A DNA stretch of 64,000 nucleotides from Acidobacteriota bacterium (GCA_021817045.1 JAKAWG010000003.1:1-64000), one strand, 5' to 3'; counted from the stretch's first letter, positions 15,780 to 24,627 are shown. Numbers and translations are program-made. Notes: generated by a model from the letters alone, not told the origin.

Positions 15780-16766
15780 TTGAACGACGCGACAAATGGA
15801 CGGAACGTCTACATCCTGGACTCCGTGATCGTTCCTGACGCCTGGGATTCTGAGGTGGAAGCGGAAATTCTCAGCGGGTTCTCGAAGGTTTCTCTTCTGC
15901 ACTTACGGAGTGAAGAAGAGTTTGTGCCCTACGCGCCATCGGCTGACGCGATCATTATGTGGCATCACCTAAATCTGACTCGCCTGTCTATTAGCAGGCT
16001 TAGCCGTGCACGGGTGATCGTGAGAAACGGCGTAGGAGTTGATAATGTAGACCTGGAGGCAGCCTACGAATTCGGGATTCCCGTCTGCAACGTCCCGGAC
16101 TATGGAACCGAAGAGGTTGCCGATCACACGCTGGCGATGCTCCTGTCTCTGTGGCGCCGCCTGGACGCTTTGAAGGAGAGTGTGAGAAGTGGGGCTTGGG
16201 ATTGGAGGGTGGCGGAGCCTGTGCGGCGAATCCGCGGTACAACCTTCGGAATTGTCGGTTGTGGCCGGATTGGGACTGCCGCTGCCCGACGGGCGAAGGT
16301 ATTTGGCTTTGAAGTGGCATTTTACGATCCTTACGTGCCGTCCGGGTACGAGAAGGCGATCGCAGTCAAGAGGGTCAACACCCTGGAGGAATTACTCGAA
16401 AGGTCGGACGTGGTGTCGCTTCATGTTCCGCTGACGGACGGCACGTTCCATCTAATAGGTCTCGATCAACTTCAGCGGATGAAGCCCTCAGCTTTCCTCG
16501 TCAACACGTCGCGCGGTCCCGTCATCGACGAGAAAGCTCTGGTCGTGGTCGCGCAGTCGGGGCGTCTCGCCGGAGTCGCGCTGGACGTGGTAGAGACCGA
16601 ACCGAACCCTCCACGTGAACTGCTAGAGCTCCCGAACTTCATGATCACGCCCCACGCTGCGTTTTACTCGGTGGAGGGGCTGAGAGAAATCAGACAGAAG
16701 TCTGCGTCCATTGTCCTGGATGCGCTGGCCGGCCGCGAGCTGAGGAACGTTGTCAGCGCGAAGTAA
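15780..16766 (+). CDS. CtBP-type D-isomer-specific 2-hydroxyacid dehydrogenase
   Basis: This 328-residue NAD-dependent dehydrogenase interconverts a 2-hydroxyacid and a 2-ketoacid. The Rossmann motif is GIVGCGRIGTAAARRA (about 157-172). The substrate Arg is in NTSRGPVIDE (R245), the Glu in LDVVETEP, and the proton-relay His in PHAAFYSVEG (about 292). YGTEEVADHTLAMLLSLWRR is typical of the C-terminal-binding-protein-like subgroup. Translation starts at a TTG (15780) preceded by AAGGAG at ideal distance; no ATG is better placed. Between a beta-glucosidase gene and an SDR gene, a role in oxidising sugar acids is plausible but not proven. Confidence 0.85.
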   Translation: MNDATNGRNVYILDSVIVPDAWDSEVEAEILSGFSKVSLLHLRSEEEFVPYAPSADAIIMWHHLNLTRLSISRLSRARVIVRNGVGVDNVDLEAAYEFGIPVCNVPDYGTEEVADHTLAMLLSLWRRLDALKESVRSGAWDWRVAEPVRRIRGTTFGIVGCGRIGTAAARRAKVFGFEVAFYDPYVPSGYEKAIAVKRVNTLEELLERSDVVSLHVPLTDGTFHLIGLDQLQRMKPSAFLVNTSRGPVIDEKALVVVAQSGRLAGVALDVVETEPNPPRELLELPNFMITPHAAFYSVEGLREIRQKSASIVLDALAGRELRNVVSAK

Positions 16767-16866
16767 AATCAACAGTAGGAAATGAGCTACGCTATTCTTT
16801 GCCGCTTCTTGCGGGAGACAGGCACAAGCAGGGCGAGATGCGCATGGCGAGCGGAGAGAATGAGAC

Positions 16867-17643
16867 ATGAAATATCGACTTCGGCTTCTGAAGATGGGCC
16901 AATGCGAGGTGCCAGGCCCTGAAGTTTATTGGATGTCTGGATGGCAGACTTGGGAGATGCTGCATTTTTGGATGGTCGTCATTCAGGGCGGGGGTAAGAC
17001 TGTCGTAATTAACACGGGTCCGCCGGCGGACTTGGCTCCGTTGAACGAGGCGTGGAAGAAGGCAATCGATCCGCGAGCGCAGATGATTCGCAAAGAAGAT
17101 GAACGCCCTGAAAAGGCGCTCGCAACCATTGGTGTCTTGCCCTCAGGGGTCGGTCACGTCCTCATCACGCCACTACAGGCTTATGCGACCGGAAATATTC
17201 CACTCTTCAGGAATGCGACGATCTGCATTTCGAGACGAGGATGGATCGAGGACTTCCATGCGCCCAAGTACGAGATGCACATTCCCAGAAAACTTCGTAT
17301 TCCGGATGATGTGCTGACGTACCTGGAAATTCAAGCTCCGGAGAAGATACGGCTTCTTGACGATGAGGATGAAATCCTCCCGGGCATCCGGGCCTTCTGG
17401 ACTGGGGTCCATCACCGTTCATCCATGGCCTACTTGATCGAGACCGAAGCCGGAACGATCGCCGTGTCCGATTGTTTCTTCAAATACAGAAATCTGGACG
17501 AGATGATTCCCCTAGGCATCATGGAGAGCATGGAAGAGTGTATAAAGGCGTATACCCGGATCAAGCGGGAATCACACTTATGGCTTCCTCTGTACGATCC
17601 ACTCGTTCCAGACCGGTTGGGTAAGCACTTGAAATCAAGCTGA
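16867..17643 (+). CDS. MBL-fold protein lacking the HxHxDH metal motif
   Basis: The 258-residue protein has the outline of lactonase-type metallo-beta-lactamase-fold proteins: WMVVIQGGGKTVVINTGPP for the first strands, ending in NTGPP where active enzymes have DTG, then GVGHVLITPLQAYATGNIPL, then TGVHHRSSMAYLIETEAGT and AVSDCFF. Where active enzymes have THLHxDHxGG, this one reads TPLQAYATGN (about 101-110), so the main metal-binding His and Asp residues are missing. The later His (182/183) and Asp (202) are retained. It may be a non-hydrolytic relative or a distinct subfamily using another metal site. It sits between dehydrogenase genes, which hints at a lactone or glycoside substrate, but that is inference. 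Confidence 0.7.
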   Translation: MKYRLRLLKMGQCEVPGPEVYWMSGWQTWEMLHFWMVVIQGGGKTVVINTGPPADLAPLNEAWKKAIDPRAQMIRKEDERPEKALATIGVLPSGVGHVLITPLQAYATGNIPLFRNATICISRRGWIEDFHAPKYEMHIPRKLRIPDDVLTYLEIQAPEKIRLLDDEDEILPGIRAFWTGVHHRSSMAYLIETEAGTIAVSDCFFKYRNLDEMIPLGIMESMEECIKAYTRIKRESHLWLPLYDPLVPDRLGKHLKSS

Positions 17644-17862
17644 TCTATTTGGCGTTGCCGGTCCAAGCGGGTCGGGCATCTTCTTCGAGCTTGGACTTCT
17701 CCTTTGTGCCGGGGCGGACCCCATGTCAACATCTGCTAAATTTTGGTTTGATCGTCTAGAGACGCCACAAGGTGTGCAGGATGCTGAAGCGAAAACCGCA
17801 AGTACCGGTTGTGGTTCAATCTGCCGCCTGAGTAAGCAGCGGTCGAAGAGGAGTTGAAGACG

Positions 17863-18666
17863 ATGCTGTTAGATGAGAAAGCAGTTCTTGTTACTGGATC
17901 TGGAGGTGGGCTGGGCGAAGGGATTGCCCGAGTGTGTCATCGGGAAGGTGCAACTGTGGTGGTTGCAGATATTCGTGGAAATGAGGCACAGCGGGTGGCT
18001 CAATCGCTTGGGAATAGAGCCTTGGCTATTGAATGTGATGTAGGCCACGACGCTGACCTTGATCGCTTGGTTGCGATGAGCGTCGGGAAATTTGGACGTA
18101 TCGACGGGCTCGTAAACAATGCCGGAGTGAATTTCGTAAAACCCTTCCTCGAAACGACCTCCGATGATTGGGACCGTGTGATCCGCGTTGATCTGCGCGG
18201 CGCATTCTTCCTCACGCAGAAAGTATGCCGGCAAATGTTAGAGCAAACGCCTGGCGGCGGGAGCATCGTGAATATTGCGAGCGTGCATACGCACGCCGCT
18301 CTCCCTGGTTCAGGCCCATATGACGCCGCAAAGTGGGGCCTTGTGGGTTTCGGAAAAAGCATTGCCGTTGAATTGGCCGCACAAGACATTCGCGTCAACG
18401 CGATTTCGCCGGGACTGCTTGATACGCAAATCTGGCAGCAGATTCAGGCCGCAGCTCCAGACCCCGCGGCCTGTTCAGAATACTGGAAGTCGAATATTCC
18501 AATCGAGCGCGTCATTGAGCCGGAGGAGATTGGAGAGTTGGCGGCATTCCTGCTGAGCGATCGATCTCGCGCCATCACCGGCGCAAACATCATGGCGGAC
18601 GGCGGCATGACTTCACAATTGATCAGCAAGGAGCCATACAGATCAAAGCCGATTGAAGTAAATTGA
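17863..18666 (+). CDS. SDR-family NAD(P)-dependent oxidoreductase
   Basis: This is a classical short-chain dehydrogenase of 267 residues. The cofactor motif is TGSGGGLGEG (11-20), the structural motif VNNAGV (85-90) and the catalytic triad S140, Y153 and K157 (in PYDAAKWGL). The C-terminal PEEIGELAAFLLSDRSRAIT and GANIMADGGM are standard for glucose-dehydrogenase or FabG-like members. ATG 17863 is preferred over TTG 17854 because AGGAG lies 8 bases before the ATG and abuts the TTG. It ends the GH116-dehydrogenase-MBL-SDR series, so a sugar or sugar-acid substrate is likely. The precise substrate is not predictable. Confidence 0.85.
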   Translation: MLLDEKAVLVTGSGGGLGEGIARVCHREGATVVVADIRGNEAQRVAQSLGNRALAIECDVGHDADLDRLVAMSVGKFGRIDGLVNNAGVNFVKPFLETTSDDWDRVIRVDLRGAFFLTQKVCRQMLEQTPGGGSIVNIASVHTHAALPGSGPYDAAKWGLVGFGKSIAVELAAQDIRVNAISPGLLDTQIWQQIQAAAPDPAACSEYWKSNIPIERVIEPEEIGELAAFLLSDRSRAITGANIMADGGMTSQLISKEPYRSKPIEVN

Positions 18667-18724
18667 TGGCGAATGGAACGTGATGGCTGGCCGCCACCGG
18701 AGCGGACACAAAGATCTGGCTGCT

Positions 18725-18859
18725 TCACGGCGCGTTTGCAGCAGGTGCGAAAGGCGGAATGGCAGCGTTTATGTGAACACCCGATTCCCCGCGCCGCGAG
18801 TGTGCCCCAGCCCGTGCCGTCGCTCCAACCGGACGGGCAAGAAGCGCTCGGCGTGTCAT
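18725..18859 (-). pseudogene. Possible N-terminal remnant of a Tat-exported protein
   Basis: The - strand frame from 18859 reads MTRRALLARPVG, then an Ala/Arg-rich stretch, and stops after 44 codons. It resembles the start of the beta-propeller gene (MTRRELLAGLLAAP) and the adjoining sequences are also alike (GCGTGTCAT followed by an ATTTT stretch). It may be a leftover Tat signal from a lost gene, or chance. The evidence is thin. Confidence 0.25.
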
Positions 18860-18894
18860 GAGCATTTTGAAAAAACAAACTCGGTTTTTCCTCA

Positions 18895-19080
18895 GATACT
18901 TCTCATAAGTCATTTGCTTTCAGTAACTTTAATGCGCGAAAACAATCTCATCCGTAACAGGTTTATATTCAATGAGATACATGGATACAGGGAGTTTGTT
19001 CCTGAATTGCTCCTCTAACGGCCATTTGTTTTCAATGAGTTGAACGAAGTTTGTTCCTCAATAAACATTCTTTTTCCGCG
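18895..19080 (+). repeat. ~170-bp dispersed element, copy 2 of 3
   Basis: This copy aligns along its length with 29670-29880: AAGTCATTTGCTTTCAGTAA, GATACATGG, GGGAGTTTGTT, TTGTTTTCAATGAG and CAATAAAC-TTCTTTTTCCGC. It is the most diverged of the three and its inverted arms are reduced to a short ACAA/TTGT pair. No gene lies between the SDR gene and the small membrane protein gene except this element. Confidence 0.6.
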
Positions 19081-19746
19081 TCCGACGTTTCCTGGCTCGC
19101 TCGAGGGTACCTGGGTTACATCGAACGGGAAAAAAGACGAGCATGAATTCGTTGTTTCGCATCTTGATGAAGTAGCCTAGCATGCTAGTAATCGGCATCG
19201 GCGTCAAGGGCTTGAAGATACGGTCGCGTCCTAATCTGAGGGTAGCGCCGGCACCTGCCGAGCTAAAGCTCGGCGCTACGCCTGAAATGAGGTTAGGACG
19301 CCACCGATGACACCACACCGGGCCAACCGGCTGGAGTTCTCGTCTGATGATGGGCTGCGGAGCGTCTTCCGAGCCAATGGCTCGTCTGAGGAGCTTCACG
19401 GGTTCGTTGCCACAATGGATTCCATTTGCTGCTGCTTGCACCACATCAGCAAATCATTCGCCAGATGCGCGCATCGCCGCAAGGCCTGACGTGACAGCTT
19501 CAAAAAGTGTGATGCGGTCACATCGGCGCTAGGCCTAACGCCCTTCAGCCATGCTAAACTGGCATGAAGGCAGAGCCATATGCCGGTAGCCTACCAGTTT
19601 CGCTTTTAATTCGTCCGTCGGGTACGCCGCTTCGTTTTTCGCTTCCGATTCTCTTTCTGTTCGCCTAATCAATAAACAGCTAAATACTTACTTCCACGCG
19701 GGAAGTCTGCTACTTTTCGCCGATAGAGAGCAACAAGGAATGAATC
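19081..19746. other. Intergenic with one hairpin, no gene recognised
   Basis: The segment contains GCCGAGCTAAAGCTCGGC at about 19258-19275, nested in GTAGCGCC...GGCGCTAC, a REP-like hairpin resembling those at 25355-25382 and 29534-29600. Open frames such as 19058-19444 (- strand) have no family features. A purine-rich AAGGAA precedes the next gene. Confidence 0.5.
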
Positions 19747-19965
19747 ATGGTTTGGCACCTGGCTTCGTTCGGTATTGGAATCGCGCTTGCCGTTGTCTGC
19801 GTTGGCATTGGGCTCTGGTTCTTCTTTCAGATGCTGGCGGACGCTCTGCACGACTTTCTGAGAGAGCTTAAGGAGTTTCGCGGCGAAAAACTCAAGCGGC
19901 AATCGATCAACGTCGGTGGGAAGGCGCGAGTAACCGTGGAGACCGTTAACGAAGACGAAGCATGA
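19747..19965 (+). CDS. Small single-pass membrane protein
   Basis: This 72-residue protein has one long hydrophobic helix (about residues 6-32, GIGIALAVVCVGIGLWFFF), then an amphipathic DALHDFLRELKEFRGEKLK and a hydrophilic C-terminal tail. AAGGAA is placed 6 bases before the ATG, supporting translation. The family is not recognised and nothing nearby explains its role. Confidence 0.5.
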   Translation: MVWHLASFGIGIALAVVCVGIGLWFFFQMLADALHDFLRELKEFRGEKLKRQSINVGGKARVTVETVNEDEA

Positions 19966-20158
19966 AACGCCAGAACTTGAAACCCGCCTGATGCGGGCGC
20001 TGAGAAGCTGGAAATTTGATGAATCCCGGGGCGATGAGGTATTCCTGCGATTACAACACGTTTACCGCGATGCCGGCGGCACCGCTCAGGCGGCAGAATG
20101 ACGGGCATCCTGTCGTGGAGGTTCGCCGAAAAGGCAGTCCTTCATCGTTATGCTTTCG

Positions 20159-21001
20159 TCAGGACAACCTGTAAATTCTCGTTGCGTTTTCGTAAAAGAG
20201 CTTTTTGCGATTTTCTTCGCTTTCGGATTGCGTGAGGAGGAAAAGCGTTTCCACCCATTTCTTCAGGGATGACGAAATGGTGCAGACGGGCCAATCGCTG
20301 CCGAACATGACGCGGTCCCAACCGAAGGATTCGATACAGTGCTCGACATACGGGCGAAGGTCATTCGCGCTCCATCGCTCGGGATCGGCGTAGGCGACCA
20401 ATCCCGAGATCTTGCAGGCTACGTTGGGGAACGGGGAGATTTGACGCAGATGATCGCGCCACGGATCGAGCGCTTTCTCCTTGACCTGGGGCACCCCGCA
20501 ATGATCCAGAATGAAGTTGGTGTGCGGGCATTGCCGCACCAGATCAATGGCTATGGGCAATTGCCGGGCGAGCACGCAGAGATCGAAGGAAAGTCCGTAG
20601 GAGCCTAACGAGCCTACGTTTTCGATAAAAGTTCCTCCTTGTCCGGCAGCGTCCGGCTGAGTGTGGAGGATGCGGCGGATTCCTTTCAGCGCGGGATGCC
20701 CCGCGATCTTTTCGAGATAATCTCTGAAGTCGTCTTTTTCAGGCCGCGCCGCAGCGACTACTCCGGACACAGGGTTGTCCTTGGCGTCGGCGAGTTTCAG
20801 GACGAACCGGGCTTCGTCCAGCATCCAGGGCTCATCGACGTCGGCTTCAACGAAAACGGATTGCTCGATTCCGAGTCCGTGGATTGCCTCGAGGTAATCC
20901 GTCATGAGAAAGCTTCGATTGAGCTTCGGCTCTTCTTTGTTCCAGGACAGTTCGAGGTGGTCCAGGTCCCAGAGGTGCTGGTGCGTGTCCACAATTCTCA
21001 T
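20159..21001 (-). CDS. Amidohydrolase of the L-fuconolactonase/COG3618 type
   Basis: The 280-residue TIM-barrel hydrolase starts MRIVDTHQHLWD with the HxH metal motif (H7, H9). It continues with GIRRILHTQPD, a strand ending in FILDHCG and the late metal/acid motif MFGSDWPVC. Members of this Amidohydro_2 group open sugar lactones such as L-fuconolactone, L-rhamnonolactone or related compounds. The ATG at 21001 overlaps the TGA of the upstream Gfo/Idh/MocA gene (ATGA), so the pair is translationally coupled. Together they could oxidise a sugar and hydrolyse the resulting lactone. Given the GH29 remnant and GH78 gene nearby, a deoxy-sugar is an attractive but unproven substrate. Confidence 0.8.
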   Translation of the reverse strand: MRIVDTHQHLWDLDHLELSWNKEEPKLNRSFLMTDYLEAIHGLGIEQSVFVEADVDEPWMLDEARFVLKLADAKDNPVSGVVAAARPEKDDFRDYLEKIAGHPALKGIRRILHTQPDAAGQGGTFIENVGSLGSYGLSFDLCVLARQLPIAIDLVRQCPHTNFILDHCGVPQVKEKALDPWRDHLRQISPFPNVACKISGLVAYADPERWSANDLRPYVEHCIESFGWDRVMFGSDWPVCTISSSLKKWVETLFLLTQSESEENRKKLFYENATRIYRLS

Positions 21002-22071
21002 GGTGTTACCGCGCCTTCGTCGCTCGAATAGTAAGCGGCCTCGACTAAAGCCATCGTCTTGAGGGCGTCGTCCACCGAGGTCGCCGCAGGGCCGCTGGAG
21101 CCTTCTACCCAGCGCATTAAGCTTGCCATGGTTCCAATAAAAGCGTCGGGAAACCAACTCCCTTCGACGGCAAGGGTTTCCCAGACCGGCGGTTCGGATT
21201 CGCGGAGGATGCAGACTTCCAGTTGGTCGGGCTCGCCTTGGGGATAGTTCATCAGCAGACCCATTTTAGCGACGATCGCGCCCTTCGTGCCTTCCCACTT
21301 GATGAAGCTTTCCTGGTGGCGGCTTCCAAACACGTGGCCATGACAGGCGGAGACGCAGGCCCGGACGCTATTGCCGTAATCCAGGATGATATTCGAGCGC
21401 GTGGCGGCCAAGCGCGGAGCCGAGGGATGCTTGGTGGTCTTGGCGTAGATGCCGCGCGGTTCGCCGAGAAACGAGCGGAGGAGGTCGAGATAGTGAAGAC
21501 TGTGGTAAAGGACCTCGACGCGTGGAGCGCCCTCAAGGAAAGTCCACAAGTGCCAGGGGGTGTACACGTTCACGCGAATTTCCAGGTCGTGCAGATCGCC
21601 GATCAGCCCTTGCTCGATGATACTGCGGGCCGCGAGAACGTAAGGAGCGTAGCGGAGCTGAAAGTTGACGGCAGCCAGAAAGCGGCGGCGCCGGCAAAGC
21701 TCAACGATGCCCCGGGCTTGGTCCAGGTTCTCTCCGAGCGGCTTCTGGATGAGCACGCCGCGCCCTTCGGCTAAGTGTGGTAGGACGTCCCGGATGGCAG
21801 CGGCAGGGACGGCGACATCGAACACAGCATCTTCCGGAACTTCTTCCGCGGCGCGCTGAAGGGAAGGGAAGACTCGTTCCACTCTAAACTTGTCGGCCAG
21901 TTCACGCGCGCGCTCCGGGTTCAGATCATAAAGGCCCGCCACCGGGAAGCCGGCCTTGCGGTAAGCGGGCAAGTGGGCGTCCCGGACGATTCCGCCCGCT
22001 CCAACGATGACAATCGGGCGAATCGCGGCGGGCAGCGGAGGTTTTTGATTCGCCTGGATCGGCGTCGGCAT
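20998..22071 (-). CDS. Gfo/Idh/MocA-family oxidoreductase
   Basis: The 357-residue protein has the N-terminal Rossmann motif IVIVGAGGIVRDAHLPAY, the conserved Lys in IQKPLGENLDQA (here QKP instead of the usual EKP), and the Gfo/Idh/MocA C-terminal sheet with QLRYAPYVLAARSIIEQG and the HSLHYLDLLRSFLG helix. These enzymes oxidise sugars or cyclitols with NAD(P). The ATG at 22071 is chosen because upstream candidates encode no recognisable sequence. It is translationally coupled to the amidohydrolase gene, and transcribed divergently from the MaoC-like gene across a 106-bp spacer that must hold both promoters. Confidence 0.85.
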   Translation of the reverse strand: MPTPIQANQKPPLPAAIRPIVIVGAGGIVRDAHLPAYRKAGFPVAGLYDLNPERARELADKFRVERVFPSLQRAAEEVPEDAVFDVAVPAAAIRDVLPHLAEGRGVLIQKPLGENLDQARGIVELCRRRRFLAAVNFQLRYAPYVLAARSIIEQGLIGDLHDLEIRVNVYTPWHLWTFLEGAPRVEVLYHSLHYLDLLRSFLGEPRGIYAKTTKHPSAPRLAATRSNIILDYGNSVRACVSACHGHVFGSRHQESFIKWEGTKGAIVAKMGLLMNYPQGEPDQLEVCILRESEPPVWETLAVEGSWFPDAFIGTMASLMRWVEGSSGPAATSVDDALKTMALVEAAYYSSDEGAVTP

Positions 22072-22177
22072 ACGTTCCAATCTTCCACTTCGCACGGACC
22101 CGCGTCGTGTATAATGGCTCCGCGCTTTGCGAAGCATCGTTGTACGAAGAAATAGAGGGTTTGTCAATCTACGTGCG

Positions 22178-22627
22178 ATGACGTCGAAATACTTCGAAGA
22201 TTATGAAGTTGGCGCGTGGAGAGAGAGTCTTGGACGAACGGTTACGGAGACGGACATCGTCATCCACGCCGGGCAGAGCGGAGACTTCTATCCACACCAC
22301 ATGGACGCCGAGTGGTGCAAGGATCAGGAGTTCAAGCAGCGGGTTGCCCACGGAACGCTTGTGTTCGCCATGGTTGTCGGGCTAAGCGCTGCAGAAGTGA
22401 ACCCCGAGGCATTCACGTATGGTTACGACCGCCTGCGGTTTGTAAGACCCGTCTTCATCGGCGACACGCTGCGTGCGCGCGTGACCCTGAAGGAAAAGCG
22501 CGATTCTCCCAAGCGTGCAGATTACGGCATCGTCGTCGAAGCGGTCGAGGGCGTGAACCAGCGCCGGGAAACTGTGGTTGCGTGCGAGCACCTCCTGTTG
22601 GTGAAAAGACGCGGCGGGGTCCGCTGA
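22178..22627 (+). CDS. MaoC-like (R)-hydratase/dehydratase
   Basis: The 149-residue single hot-dog protein matches MaoC-like dehydratases: [20 protein letters not shown], the catalytic-type block [20 protein letters not shown] with Asp and His, and [14 protein letters not shown]. The second half has [18 protein letters not shown]. Such enzymes hydrate enoyl-CoA or act on other 2,3-unsaturated acids. The chosen ATG gives the family's normal N-terminus; longer starts do not. It is divergent from the Gfo/amidohydrolase pair and 82 bases before the GH39 gene, so it may share regulation with both. Confidence 0.85.
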   Translation: MTSKYFEDYEVGAWRESLGRTVTETDIVIHAGQSGDFYPHHMDAEWCKDQEFKQRVAHGTLVFAMVVGLSAAEVNPEAFTYGYDRLRFVRPVFIGDTLRARVTLKEKRDSPKRADYGIVVEAVEGVNQRRETVVACEHLLLVKRRGGVR

Positions 22628-22709
22628 GACGCTCCGGCGGGAGCCGCACGGCGCCTATCGTCAAGCTGCACGTCGCGAATGATTGGAGAAAACTTTCGGA
22701 GGAATTCCC

Positions 22710-24185
22710 ATGAGACAAAAATTGCTTTGGATAGTGATTTTATTGCTTTTGCCGGTGAGCGGATCTGCGGCGGAACAGGCGAAAGTGAGTGTTGACTGGA
22801 GCAAGGTGGAAGTTGTGTCAAAAACCACCGCGACGCTTCAGGTGGTGGTGAATCCACCACTGCGGCGCGGGTCACCAATCCACGATCGGGTTTTTCATGA
22901 GCTGCGCGATTTGCACGCCAATTACGTTCGCTACGTGCCCTGGCTCCCTTATCCGAAACTGGGCGTCGCGGAGCTTGAACCGCCTGCGAACGGAAAAACC
23001 TCGTGGGATTTTTCGCTCATTGATCCACTGACGGTCGATTTTCTGAACGCGACGGCGGGGCATTCGGTGATTGTGAATTTCAGCACGATTCCCGAATGGA
23101 TGTTCAAGACTCCAAAGCCGGTGCCCTATCCTGCGAATCCCGATCAAGTGACCTGGAGTTACGAGCAAGGGACTCAGTTTCGCGACCCTTCGCTCAAGGA
23201 AGTGGCGGATTATTATGCGCGGCTCGTGAGCTGGTACACCAAGGGGGGATTCAAAGACGAGTACGGACACTGGCACAAGTCGGGGTACCATTACCACATT
23301 CCTTATTGGGAAGTGCTGAATGAGGTGGACATCGAGCATCACATGACGCCCCAAACCTACACGCGCGTCTATGACGCGATCACTGCCGCCATTCGCCGCG
23401 TTGCGCCAAATATGAAATTCGTCGGGCTCGCGCTCGCCTTTCCCTCAAGCGATCCCGAGTTTTTCGATTATTTTCTCAATCACGCCCATCACCGGCCAGG
23501 GACGCCGCTGAACATGATTTCGTATCACTTTTATGCCTCGCCCGCGGCAAGCGAATCTCCCAGCGACTGGCAATACACCTTCTTCGACCAGGCGAGCGGA
23601 TTTCTGGACACGGTCCGCTACATCCAGAACATCCGCCAGCGTCTGTCGCCCGAAACCGAAACGGACACTGATGAGCTTGGCGCCATCCTGCCCAATGATA
23701 ACGTCACGCCGCGCGGTCCGATCCCGACCTTTTATTGGAATCTGTGCTCGGCGATGTATGCCTATATCTATGCAAACCTGGCGAAGCTCGGCGTCCAGGT
23801 GGCAGGTGAGTCGCAATTAGTCGGCTACCCGTCACAGTTCCCAAGCGTCACCATGGTCAACTGGAAGACAGGTCAGCCCAACGCCCGCTTTTGGACTCTG
23901 AAACTGCTGCGCGACAACTTCGGCCCCGGAGACAAGCTCGTGGAGTCGGAGTCGAGTTGGGAGCCCGTCTTCGCGCAGGGTTTTGTGACGCCCAGTGGCC
24001 AAAAGAAGCTCCTGCTGGTGAACGAGCGCAGCCAGCCGATGGAGGTTGCTGTCCCGGGTGCGGCCGGAGGGAAGGAAGAGTACGTCGATGAGACAACCGG
24101 CGAGCAGCCGCCTGCGTCGGTCCAGCTCACCAGCAACACGATAACCCTGCGCGACTTCGGCGTGGCCGCGATCACGATGCGCTGA
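22710..24185 (+). CDS. Secreted GH39-like glycoside hydrolase
   Basis: GH39 contains beta-xylosidases, alpha-L-iduronidases and related retaining enzymes of clan GH-A. The 491-residue protein has a signal peptide (MRQKLLWIVILLLLPVSGS). The TIM barrel includes LRDLHANYVRYVPWLPYP, PYWEVLNEVD with the acid/base Glu at about 205 (N-E pair), MISYHFYAS and TDELGAILP with the candidate nucleophile Glu at about 322. A C-terminal beta-domain follows. GGAGGA is 5 bases before the ATG. Substrate cannot be assigned by sequence. It follows the MaoC-like gene on the same strand and closes the glycosidase-rich region. Confidence 0.8.
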   Translation: MRQKLLWIVILLLLPVSGSAAEQAKVSVDWSKVEVVSKTTATLQVVVNPPLRRGSPIHDRVFHELRDLHANYVRYVPWLPYPKLGVAELEPPANGKTSWDFSLIDPLTVDFLNATAGHSVIVNFSTIPEWMFKTPKPVPYPANPDQVTWSYEQGTQFRDPSLKEVADYYARLVSWYTKGGFKDEYGHWHKSGYHYHIPYWEVLNEVDIEHHMTPQTYTRVYDAITAAIRRVAPNMKFVGLALAFPSSDPEFFDYFLNHAHHRPGTPLNMISYHFYASPAASESPSDWQYTFFDQASGFLDTVRYIQNIRQRLSPETETDTDELGAILPNDNVTPRGPIPTFYWNLCSAMYAYIYANLAKLGVQVAGESQLVGYPSQFPSVTMVNWKTGQPNARFWTLKLLRDNFGPGDKLVESESSWEPVFAQGFVTPSGQKKLLLVNERSQPMEVAVPGAAGGKEEYVDETTGEQPPASVQLTSNTITLRDFGVAAITMR

Positions 24186-24302
24186 TTGGGAAAATCGGCG
24201 GAGTAAAGAGGATTTTCCAGGAAGTGGCGTGGTCTTACATTAGGGAGCGAGCGGAGCAGCAGTCTGATACACATTTGAGGTCACACGTAGGATAAAGTCT
24301 GG

Positions 24303-24380
24303 CTGGCGCACACATGGCGGTCTGTGCCATGTGTACGAGTATGCGTCATCGCACACATCCCGAACAACGGGATGTGTGCG
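24303..24380. repeat. Pair of CACACAT/ATGTGTG palindromes
   Basis: Two hairpins lie side by side: ACACATGGC/GCCATGTGT (24310-24334) and the perfect 12-bp arms GCACACATCCCG/CGGGATGTGTGC (24351-24362 and 24368-24379, 5-base loop). A third member with the same outer bases and a different core is at 59853-59875. They sit between the GH39 gene and the tRNA. The remainder of 24186-24509 shows no gene. Confidence 0.6.
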
Positions 24381-24490
24381 CCACCCCAAATTAAATCTCT
24401 ATGTAGGCCGTCACATTGGTATGAGCCGGCGTGGCGGAACACGCAAGAAAGACTGGGCGTAGCCAATCTAATGCCATCAAGATTGGATGC

Positions 24491-24496
24491 TACAAT
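24491..24496 (+). promoter_or_regulatory. Putative -10 box of the tRNA-Leu gene
   Basis: TACAAT lies 13 bases before the tRNA 5' end, a normal distance for a tRNA start site. No good -35 box is visible 17 bases upstream, so support is modest. Confidence 0.35.
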
Positions 24497-24509
24497 GATG
24501 GGGCATCAT

Positions 24510-24594
24510 GCGAAAGTGGCGGAATTGGCAGACGCGCCAGACTTAGGATCTGGTCCCGCAAGGGGTGGGGGTTCGAGTCCCCCCTTTCGCACCA
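24510..24594 (+). tRNA. tRNA-Leu (anticodon UAG), CCA encoded
   Basis: The acceptor stem GCGAAAG (24510-24516) pairs with CTTTCGC (24584-24590), followed by ACCA at 24591-24594. The anticodon stem CCAGA/TCTGG encloses the loop CTTAGGA with anticodon TAG (24544-24546). A long variable arm (CCCGCAAGGGGTG region) and the T-loop GTTCGAGTC confirm a class II leucine tRNA that reads CUA and probably other CUN codons. It lies on the opposite strand from the response-regulator gene, whose stop is 34 bases away. No integrase or attachment duplication was seen next to it. Confidence 0.95.
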
Positions 24595-24627
24595 GGCTTA
24601 CGGTGACGCCGTTGGTGCCGGGCGGGG

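Noticed and set aside
19058-19444. 128-residue - strand open frame
   Set aside because: Its end overlaps the dispersed element and it contains only low-complexity Arg/Lys tail; no homology seen.
24510-24594. tRNA-Leu as an integration site
   Set aside because: No integrase gene and no second copy of the tRNA 3' end were found in the window.
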